Made by a program: the position numbers and the translations under genes
From: Roseobacter sp. MED193
GTDB lineage: Bacteria > Pseudomonadota > Alphaproteobacteria > Rhodobacterales > Rhodobacteraceae
Length of the DNA: 64,000 nucleotides
NCBI RefSeq assembly: GCF_000152965.1
Contig: NZ_CH902583.1
Coordinates: 1-64,000, forward strand
Reading direction: 5' to 3'
The notes under the pieces: model-generated
Told to the model about the DNA's origin: nothing
Seen by the model: only the letters and a program-made list of their open reading frames with translations
Databases searched by the model: none
In this document: piece after piece, positions 44,885 to 51,781 of the stretch
Numbering within the stretch: position 1 is the stretch's first letter
How the letters are laid out: each line of letters opens with the position of its first letter

Positions 44885-46432
44885 TCAGCCCTTGTCAAAC
44901 GCCATTACTGCGTAAACCAAAGAATGGGTAGGCAATCCCAACTTTCTTTTCGTTTGAGTGCGCACAAAGTACATTTTGCCATTAGGGCCTCGCATTGCCG
45001 TAGCAATATCCGCGTGTGCTGACGCAGGCATTACAGATAAAAGCGCGTCGCTGCCGATCGACACGAACATACCGTTCTCATCTTGCAGAAACACGTCAGT
45101 AGAATCCGCAAAACCATGCGAGTCTTGTTCGCTAATAAAGATGTCCATATCGCCATCTCCATCCAAGTCTCGCAACACTGGTGAATAAGGCGGCCCGGCT
45201 ATGTAATTGTGACCAATAACACGTTTGTGCGTAACGTTCTCAAATCCACTAGAAGTGCTTTCGATGAGCTGAATCGCGGACAAATGAAGGCCAGTTCGGG
45301 TTTTTGAATAGACACCTGTCGAGACAATCATCAAGTCTTCAAACCTGTCTCCGTTTAGATCAATTGCGCGAGCGCGTATTTCATGTGAGCGTCGACTGCT
45401 CGCTGAAAAAAAATGGTCCCACTCTCGCCCCTCAAACTCTGGATGGGGAAGGTGGGCAATCAGCTCCAATTTTGCCGTTTTTCTCTTCTTGTCGAGGATG
45501 ACACGATAGAGATTGGAATCCAATCTAGGTGACCGGTTGCGTCCCGCATTATCGGTTAACAAAAGAAGCACTTCGCTCGTTCCCAAGAATTTTCCGAACG
45601 CAGCCCCCGATCCACCGAAATATCTTTGAGAGGAAAACTTGTACTTTTGAAGTCCATCAAGTGTCCCCAAGTATAGTGCATATGAGCCGTGGTAGCCTGC
45701 TGCAAACACGTCTGAAATACCGTCGGCGTTCAAATCTCCAACTGCTGCACCATGTTGCCACCCTGCGCGGTCGATCCTCTGTCGTTCAAACCTGCCGCCA
45801 ACGTTGTACAGTACGTAGGCGTCAACTTTTTTGTCGCTGTCAGTGTAGGCGCTCAGGAAAATATCAACCGTACCATCGCCGTTGAAATCTCCCGTTGCGA
45901 TGTCCCCAACGCCAAAGAAGACATTTTCGACTTCGTTGAGCCAATCGCTGGTAACTTCAACAAGCTGGAACCCCCTCCAAGCAAAAATTGCGATGCGGCT
46001 AGCACTGATATCCGAGTGCTTTTGTCCTTGGCTTTCGAACCCAGCAATAATCAATTCATCTAAGTTGTCGCCATCCAAGTCGATTGGATAAAGATACCGA
46101 TTGAACCAATGCTGTTTTGACTGGCTCAGCGCGAATTCGTCGGTCACCTTGGGCCTTCCTGACGTCATTCTTGCTGTGGATACCAGTTTGCGCAGCTCCG
46201 CATTTATTTTTTTTAATGTTTTCCCAGAAAAATTGGTACCCGTTGAGGTGGCAGCGCGATCCAGAGCGGAACGAGTTTGGGAACCGGAAATCCCGTCAGC
46301 CTCTCCAGCTTCATAACCCAAGTAGTTGAGCATTTTTTGAAGTTCTCTGATAAGATATTTTTCTTGCTGAGCTTGGGCTGGAGTTGCGAGAAGCGTCAGT
46401 GCTACCCATGCGGCAATCAACGATTTCTTCAT
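44885..46432 (-). CDS. exported peptidoglycan-binding-like and FG-GAP/VCBS repeat protein
   Basis: 515 residues. A signal peptide (MKKSLIAAWVALTLLATPAQA) is followed by a PG_binding_1-like segment (YLIRELQKMLNYLGYEAGEADGISG, about 28-70). A series of FG-GAP calcium-loop repeats follows: DLDGDNLDELIIAGF, GDFNGDGTVDIFLSA, GDLNADGISDVFAAG, DLNGDRFEDLMIVS and DLDGDGDMDIFISEQD. These make a beta-propeller of the integrin-alpha type. The role is unknown; an envelope-bound ligand-binding protein is plausible. Ribosome site AGAGAG. The gene is more AT-rich than the core genes and lies between IS remnants, consistent with transfer. Confidence 0.75.
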   Translation of the reverse strand: MKKSLIAAWVALTLLATPAQAQQEKYLIRELQKMLNYLGYEAGEADGISGSQTRSALDRAATSTGTNFSGKTLKKINAELRKLVSTARMTSGRPKVTDEFALSQSKQHWFNRYLYPIDLDGDNLDELIIAGFESQGQKHSDISASRIAIFAWRGFQLVEVTSDWLNEVENVFFGVGDIATGDFNGDGTVDIFLSAYTDSDKKVDAYVLYNVGGRFERQRIDRAGWQHGAAVGDLNADGISDVFAAGYHGSYALYLGTLDGLQKYKFSSQRYFGGSGAAFGKFLGTSEVLLLLTDNAGRNRSPRLDSNLYRVILDKKRKTAKLELIAHLPHPEFEGREWDHFFSASSRRSHEIRARAIDLNGDRFEDLMIVSTGVYSKTRTGLHLSAIQLIESTSSGFENVTHKRVIGHNYIAGPPYSPVLRDLDGDGDMDIFISEQDSHGFADSTDVFLQDENGMFVSIGSDALLSVMPASAHADIATAMRGPNGKMYFVRTQTKRKLGLPTHSLVYAVMAFDKG

Positions 46433-46595
46433 GTAATTCTCTCTTAAGTTTACTCTTCCTCTAATGTACACAAATAATACAGTTTTAGTAAGGTAGTCCC
46501 CCCACCTCATTGACTTGGAATAATTTTTTTAGATTCCGTGACGAAACTCGACAAGATGAATTCGACGTCATCAATCCTCGTGTTGGCTCTGATAT

Positions 46596-47663
46596 TCACG
46601 CGGCATCGCGAGTGTATGACGTGACAATGCCACCAAGCTGGCGGTTGCGCCGGATCGGGCCATCACGGATCGGTTGAAAATCGACTTGAAGCACGTTGTT
46701 GCCGATGTCCCGTCCGCGATGCGGGCGATCAACATTGTAGTGGCGCACCCAGGTCCGCAGAATGTAGTCGAGCTGGGACCGGCTTAAGCAGACGAAGAAA
46801 TCCAGGCATTCGCGCTTGATGGTGCCGATGAAGGATTCAGCGAAGGCATTGGCGTCTGGCGCTCTGTGCGGGGTCTGGATGATCCGAGCGCCTTCTGAGG
46901 TCCAGACTGCGTCGTAACTGGCGCTGAATTTGGTGTCCGCATCACGGATCAGGAAACTCGGTGAGATCCCCTGTTCAGCGCACCACATCAACGTGTTGCG
47001 TGCCTGCTGCGTCACCCACGCCGAGTCTGGGGAATAGCTTGGAGCGCTGCAGTACACGCGGCGGCTGCCAAGATGAATGAACATCAGTACATAGGCTGTG
47101 CGAGGCCCGCGGAGGGTGAACACAGTCTTTGTAAAGAAGTCACAAGCGACCATGCTTTCCATATGCGCGCTGATAAATGTGCTCCATGGCAGGGCAGGCT
47201 TCTTATTCCGCCGCTCCGGGCTGGGGTGGATGCCTGCCTCATTTAGGATGCGTTTTACAGAGTTGGCTCCGGCATAAAGCCCCAACTTCTTCAACTCGCC
47301 CACGATCCGCTTGTACCCCCATAGGAGGTTTTCTGATCCAATTCGGGTGACGACGTCGCGTAGTTCTTGCGTTAGACGCGGCCGTCCGACTGCCTTGAAG
47401 GGCCGCCCCGCGCGCATTTGCGCGAGCCACCGTTTGTAGGTTGCTGGCTTTGCCACCTCCATGAGCCCGTCGACATCATGGCCGATTTCGGCCCCGATGC
47501 GGAGTAGCTCGGCTTTTTCAGCGGGCGACAGAATGATCCTTTGTGTCGGGATGCGCGCCCGCAAGATCGCAACCTGAGCCTTCATTAGTCGCAATTGCGC
47601 GTTGTGGCGCGGTGTGAAGAACTTGTTTAGAAAGACCAGAACGAGGGAAAGGGTTGAATGCAT
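46596..47663 (-). CDS. integrase-core (rve) transposase, single-ORF
   Basis: A 355-residue DDE recombinase. Catalytic positions are visible in MVACDFFTKTVFTLRGPRTA, FLIRDADTKFSASYD and NAFAESFIGTIKRECLDFF; the N-terminal part has an HTH (WGYKRIVGELKKLGLYAGANSVKRIL). The family is usually found as a solitary transposase/integrase and I cannot name its IS. No orfA partner and no convincing terminal repeats were found nearby, so it may be a stranded copy. Start taken at ATG 47663. Confidence 0.82.
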   Translation of the reverse strand: MHSTLSLVLVFLNKFFTPRHNAQLRLMKAQVAILRARIPTQRIILSPAEKAELLRIGAEIGHDVDGLMEVAKPATYKRWLAQMRAGRPFKAVGRPRLTQELRDVVTRIGSENLLWGYKRIVGELKKLGLYAGANSVKRILNEAGIHPSPERRNKKPALPWSTFISAHMESMVACDFFTKTVFTLRGPRTAYVLMFIHLGSRRVYCSAPSYSPDSAWVTQQARNTLMWCAEQGISPSFLIRDADTKFSASYDAVWTSEGARIIQTPHRAPDANAFAESFIGTIKRECLDFFVCLSRSQLDYILRTWVRHYNVDRPHRGRDIGNNVLQVDFQPIRDGPIRRNRQLGGIVTSYTRDAA

Positions 47664-48031
47664 CTTGCAAGTCCTCAACGCAGCTTTTAAAAAAATGCTG
47701 CTATCTCAAAGTGATGGGCCAAGCTTACATTTTGGCACCCCTCTCATAGATGTCAAAAACGTCTGTGTCTGTAAAAGGCCGAAATTTTGCGAGGGCAGGG
47801 GGCATGTCAGGGTTCTTAGGCCCGCTGATATGCGTTGTCGCAATGCTGAGCATCACCTAGCGGCACCGTTCTCAAGTTATCTTCTCAATATACGTTGATC
47901 GGTTTGTTGCCAGACCGTCTTGAGGCATGTCAAACTGGTTCGCGATTTGGATTCAATGATTTCAATGGGTTGGGGCGAGAGAGAGTTGGGTGCCAGTTTG
48001 GCTCCCTCCGTAAGATGCATCTGGTTTATGT

Positions 48032-48886
48032 TCATGCCGCTTTTCGTGTTTCACTTTGTTCGAAGTATGCCGCGTCTGGCGTGCGCTTGTCGAGGGCGGT
48101 GTGAGGCCGCTCTGCGTTGTAAAAGCCGATCCAGTCGTCGATGATCCTTTTGGCTTGAAAGCCGTTGGTGATCTCGTGCAGATACACTGCCTCCTGCTTC
48201 AGGGATCGCCAGAGCCGCTCGATGAAGATGTTGTCCAGATAGCGGCCCCGCCCATCCATAGAGATTTTGATATCGGCCTTCGTCAGCGTCTTGATCCAAT
48301 CCGCGCCCGTGTATTGGCTACCCTGATCCGTATTCATGATCTCGGGCTTGCCATATTTGGCGATGGCTTCGTCCAGTGCTTCAACGCAAAAGCTGGCATC
48401 CAACGTATTTGACAGCCGCCAGGACAGCACTTTGCGTGTTGCCCAATCCATGATTGCCACCAGATACAGGAACCCGTTCTTCACTGGAATGTAGGTAATG
48501 TCGCTGCACCAAACATGGTTGGGCCGCGTAATCGACAGCTTTCTCAATAAGTATGGCCAGATCTTATGCTGCGGGTGCTTCTTGCTGGTGTTCGGCCCTT
48601 TGTAGATGGCCTGCAGCCCCATGATGCCCATCAGGCGACGCACGCGATGCCGTCCTGCCGAGAACCCTGATTGGGGCAGATACGCCGCGATCTGGCGGCT
48701 GCCGAAGAACGGATACTTCGTAAATATCCGGTCAATCTCATGCATCAGATCAATCGTCGCCTGATCAAAGCCAACAGGCGTGTAATAGATTGAGGAACGG
48801 CTGATCTTGAGCAGCTTACACTGGCGCGTCAGGCTAAGGTCGGTGTTGTCCTTGCGGATCATCTCGCGGCGTTCAGACAGGCTCAT
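48032..48886 (-). CDS. IS3-family transposase OrfB
   Basis: A 284-residue DDE transposase: RPNHVWCSDITYIPVKNGFLYL, IMNTDQGSQYTGADW and RYLDNIFIERLWRSLKQEAVYL carry the Asp, Asp and Glu. N-terminal LLKISRSSIYY is the usual IS3 HTH. Full length. Overlaps orfA by four bases, -1 frame, with a TTTTTTG slippery run in the orfA tail. Confidence 0.92.
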   Translation of the reverse strand: MSLSERREMIRKDNTDLSLTRQCKLLKISRSSIYYTPVGFDQATIDLMHEIDRIFTKYPFFGSRQIAAYLPQSGFSAGRHRVRRLMGIMGLQAIYKGPNTSKKHPQHKIWPYLLRKLSITRPNHVWCSDITYIPVKNGFLYLVAIMDWATRKVLSWRLSNTLDASFCVEALDEAIAKYGKPEIMNTDQGSQYTGADWIKTLTKADIKISMDGRGRYLDNIFIERLWRSLKQEAVYLHEITNGFQAKRIIDDWIGFYNAERPHTALDKRTPDAAYFEQSETRKAA

Positions 48887-49173
48887 CGCTTCAGCCCTTG
48901 TGACAAAAAATCATTTTCCACCGCCAGCTGACCAATCTTGGCATGAAGCTCTTTGATTTCGCCGTCTTTGTTCTCAGCCTTTTTGACCTTGTCCGAGAAA
49001 ACGTTGACCATGCCATCAATCGCCTGCCGTTTCCACGTGCTCACCTGCGTAGGGTGCAGCTGGCGCTTCGATGCAATCTCCTGCACCGTCTTGTCACCGC
49101 GCAATGCTTCAAGGGCCACAGTCGCTTTAAACTTGTCTGAAAAATTCCGTCGCTTTGTCATTCTTGTATCCAT
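48883..49173 (-). CDS. IS3-family transposase OrfA
   Basis: A 96-residue HTH protein: KRRNFSDKFKATVALEALRG, TVQEIASKRQLHPTQVSTWK, then a zipper segment IKELHAKIGQLAVENDFLSQ. Intact partner of the OrfB gene that it overlaps. Confidence 0.9.
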   Translation of the reverse strand: MDTRMTKRRNFSDKFKATVALEALRGDKTVQEIASKRQLHPTQVSTWKRQAIDGMVNVFSDKVKKAENKDGEIKELHAKIGQLAVENDFLSQGLKR

Positions 49174-49273
49174 TCAATCGGGTTGGATACATCTTAGCAC
49201 GCTGTCCGAATTTGCCGGACCACTTCAACCGAACAGAATCACAAGTGACTGAACTCACTCAAATAGTTTCAAA

Positions 49274-49530
49274 TCAGGCTCTAAGGCGTGAGATATCGCG
49301 GGCGATAACCAAACCATGCTCTGCCAACAAACCTCGGATTTGGTTTACCAGCCGTGTCCTATCTGACACCAGCCTCTGGCGGATACGATGAACGGCCTGG
49401 ATCTCGAGCTGTTCTGACGATTTTGGTGGCACGAAGCGCATGGACGGCCTGCTGACCGCCTCGCAGATTGCCTCCGCATCGTTTCGGTCATTCTTGTTGG
49501 ATTTCAGATATCCTTCGTCCGTGGCGACCG
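49274..49530 (-). pseudogene. IS110-family transposase fragment
   Basis: About 85 codons on the minus strand read NKNDRNDAEAICEAVSRPSM, then RFVPPKSSEQLEIQAVHRIR and TRLVNQIRGLLAEHGLVIA before a stop. This is the middle of an IS110-type DEDD transposase; both ends are missing. It abuts the IS3 element on one side and the luxR-type gene on the other. Confidence 0.8.
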
Positions 49531-49549
49531 GATGCGGTTGCCATCAAGG

Positions 49550-50182
49550 TCATACTCCGAGGCGTTGCGCTTCCAGTACAACTTCGAGGCGGTTGGCCGC
49601 ACCAAACTTGTCCTTGAGAGAGCCAACATAATGCTTGACGGTTTTCTCGCTGATGTTGAGCTCGGCCGAGATCTGGCGGTTGGTCATGCCCTGCATGAGA
49701 TGGCGGACCACCTGGCTTTCGCGGGCGGTCAGACGCAGACGCTCGGCTTCTTTGCGCTTGGCTTCGGCCTGACGCAGCTTGGCGAAGATATCCATCGCCA
49801 TGTCGGGCTGCACGTAGTTGTCGCCGTTCATGACACGGCGTGCCGCGGCACGCAGATCAGACATTTCACTGTTATAGGTCAGAATGCCCGATGCCCCCGC
49901 ATCTAGCGCGTCAACCGCCATGTCTATACCCTTCTGAGAGCAGAAGGCCAGAATACGAACCATGTCGCACGACTTGCGAAAGGCGCGAAGAACCTTCATC
50001 GGCTGATCAAGGGATCCAAGGTCAACGATCACCACTTCATATCCATCGCGGGAGCACGTCTCGACGATTTCGGGGCTATAGGCAGCAGCCGCCTGCAAAT
50101 CAAAACCTGCGCACGGCTCAATAAGGTGCTGGAAACCCGCACGCGTGAATACGTGATCGCAAATCACCATCGTTTTATACAT
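49550..50182 (-). CDS. LuxR/NarL-type response regulator with reduced acidic pocket
   Basis: 210 residues. The N-terminal receiver-like domain begins MYKTMVICDHVFTRAGFQ; the usual acidic pair is C-D instead of D-D, while the phospho-acceptor position is kept in VVIVDLGSLDQP. The C-terminal HTH is RLTARESQVVRHLMQGMTNRQISAELNISEKTVKHYV. Phosphorylation is therefore doubtful; it may work as an atypical receiver. The ribosome site GGGGGAAG is strong. It diverges from a histidine-kinase-like protein that also lacks key residues, and a fragment of a related HTH lies at 61.9 kb. Confidence 0.85.
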   Translation of the reverse strand: MYKTMVICDHVFTRAGFQHLIEPCAGFDLQAAAAYSPEIVETCSRDGYEVVIVDLGSLDQPMKVLRAFRKSCDMVRILAFCSQKGIDMAVDALDAGASGILTYNSEMSDLRAAARRVMNGDNYVQPDMAMDIFAKLRQAEAKRKEAERLRLTARESQVVRHLMQGMTNRQISAELNISEKTVKHYVGSLKDKFGAANRLEVVLEAQRLGV

Positions 50183-50503
50183 CAATCTTCCCCCAAAGTT
50201 TGCCTTTCCCCGCGACAGAAGCGGTGTCGGCACTGTTTTCAAAGTCAGTCCAGATTCTCGCTTTCCCCAAACCCCAAACGGACATCTAAACACCTGAAAA
50301 TTATTATTGCATTTCGACCGATTGAATCCAAGCTATCTTTGGAGAGTTGAGAGACCTTCGTCCCGTATGCGGCCGGGCGAAAGTCACGATTCGTCTTACC
50401 CCACAGGTCGGAACGTCACGCTCGACCAACGGGTAAATTACCAAAAAATATATCTATGCCAGTAATATTGAGTTGCTTTTCTGATGGCTCCGTGAGTTCA
50501 GAC

Positions 50504-50552
50504 TTGATCCAGATCAAGGCGAAAGTCGGGAAGTGCATTAAAATTGTGTCGA
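50504..50552 (+). promoter_or_regulatory. FNR-type box with a class II promoter layout
   Basis: TTGATCCAGATCAA (50504-50517) is a perfect match to the FNR/FnrL consensus TTGAT-N4-ATCAA. A -10-like TAAAAT lies at 50539-50544, giving a start near 50551-50552, so the box centre falls at about -41.5, the standard class II activator position. Transcription would run toward the kinase-like gene and the hairpin string. Confidence 0.65.
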
Positions 50553-50618
50553 GGGCGCTTTAAATCATGCGACACATTTAAAGCCTATGGTCTAGCGAGA
50601 CCTTGGACTTTGGTCCAA
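50545..50618 (+). other. string of inverted repeats, candidate structured leader RNA or small RNA
   Basis: Four perfect dyads within 74 bases: TGTGTCG/CGACACA (50545-50551, 50570-50576), interlocked with GCTTTAAA/TTTAAAGC (50557-50564, 50577-50584), then GGTCT-AGCG-AGACC (50589-50602) and TTGGAC-TTTG-GTCCAA (50603-50618). The predicted transcription start falls next to the first arm. The first dyad may be an operator over the start, the rest RNA hairpins. No protein is encoded. The remaining 130 bases to the kinase-like gene and the 320 bases toward the luxR-type gene show no further clear feature. Confidence 0.5.
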
Positions 50619-50749
50619 CTCCATTGAAGCGTGTTGTTTGTCGCTCGGAACAGCCTCAAATATCATGGATGTGCGATTCGGAACATGATACCGATCGTTA
50701 CGACGTAACAGTGCGCACCATGTGCGCCTCAAGGACCGGAGCTACGCAC

Positions 50750-51781
50750 ATGGCAGTCAGCCCTCAGGATCATCGGCAAACGCTTCTTGGCAGGACGAAG
50801 CCTGCACCTCGCTGGACGCGAGTCTTGGGCGTTCGTGCCAGTCCCTTCCAAAGATCCATGCTGACCATGTCGCGCGATACCTCACTCAGTAAAGTCCTCG
50901 TTGTTCTGATCACCCTCGTCGGGGCCGAGCTCTGCATCATGCTTGCGCTGGCCGAAGTCGAAAAACAGCTGACTTGGCTGACAGAGCATGTCTGGGGCGA
51001 AGCGGCGTTGGATGCCCTATTGCTGTTCTGTATCATGGCACCAGTCTTTTATTGGCTTTTGATAAGGCCGCTGCAGCGATCAAATACCATTAAGCTGCGG
51101 TTTATCGACATGGTGAGCGACGATCTGAGAAATACACTGAACGCTTTGCAGGGCATTGCCATGGCATCGCGTGAGGATCCATCTCTCGCCGCCGGATTAG
51201 AGACCGCGCGCCAGGAGGCGCTGCAATGGATGCAATTGCGCGTCGAACGTGTGGTCGCCTTCAGTGCCCTTGACGCCGAGGCCTCACTTCCAACAGGCCG
51301 GCCCACCGATCTGCAGGGATTGGCCGCAGAGCTGCATAAGCGCTTTGAGTTCATGTTCCAAGCCAATGGAAACAGCCTGAATATTCGCTGCGAGGGGCCG
51401 CATTTATCCATCGGACCGACACAAAGCGAGATCCTGATGCAATTGATGTTCTCGATGCTAGAAATCGCCCGTATGTCCTCGGGAGATGCTGCGACCCACG
51501 TCTCAATCCAAACGTCCCACGAGGGCGCAGACCGGATCTTGATCAGGACCACACATGTAGGAAAGACAGCACCTTGCAATACGGCGAACGGCGCCGTGAC
51601 GGGGCCATTTGAGCGAATAAAACTGGCCGGTGACATCCTCGAGTATATGGCTACGCGCGCCGGTTGCGACTACATCAGCGAAAGCGCCTGTTCGCAAAGC
51701 CTGATCATCCCAATCAAGCGACCAACCTCCTTAGACGAAGCCGGGATCCGGCCGCTAAGTCGTCCCTTGTTCAGGCGATGA
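50750..51781 (+). CDS. histidine-kinase-like membrane protein lacking the phospho-acceptor His
   Basis: 343 residues with two transmembrane helices (about 46-68 and 86-105) joined by a short periplasmic loop. A dimerisation-like helix follows, LRFIDMVSDDLRNTLNALQG: where kinases have S-H-E-x-R, this has S-D-D-L-R. The ATPase-like region also departs from the rule: the N-box Asn and the DxGxG motif are not found (ILMQLMFSMLEIARMSS; LIRTTHVGKTAP). It looks like a pseudokinase that may act by binding rather than phosphotransfer. The ATG at 50750 follows CCGGAGC; ATG codons at 50858 and 50867 are alternatives. It overlaps the end of the convergent haloperoxidase gene by 11 bases. Confidence 0.7.
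   Translation: MAVSPQDHRQTLLGRTKPAPRWTRVLGVRASPFQRSMLTMSRDTSLSKVLVVLITLVGAELCIMLALAEVEKQLTWLTEHVWGEAALDALLLFCIMAPVFYWLLIRPLQRSNTIKLRFIDMVSDDLRNTLNALQGIAMASREDPSLAAGLETARQEALQWMQLRVERVVAFSALDAEASLPTGRPTDLQGLAAELHKRFEFMFQANGNSLNIRCEGPHLSIGPTQSEILMQLMFSMLEIARMSSGDAATHVSIQTSHEGADRILIRTTHVGKTAPCNTANGAVTGPFERIKLAGDILEYMATRAGCDYISESACSQSLIIPIKRPTSLDEAGIRPLSRPLFRR

Larger units (their letters stand above)
47986..49227 (-). mobile_element. second IS3-family insertion sequence
   Basis: Carries orfA and orfB on the minus strand. The right end is set near 49227 (complement TGAAGTGGTCCGGCAAATTC), and the left end near 47986 where a weakly matching AGTTGGGTGCCAGTTTGGC...TAAGATG occurs. Ends are approximate. 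It is unrelated in sequence to the IS at 43.1 kb. The 320 bases to its left, up to the rve transposase, show no gene. Confidence 0.7.

Noticed and set aside
50545-50584. Classical H-type pseudoknot from the two interlocked dyads
   Set aside because: The third loop would have zero bases while needing to span a 7-bp stem, so both stems cannot form together; kept as alternative hairpins or operators.
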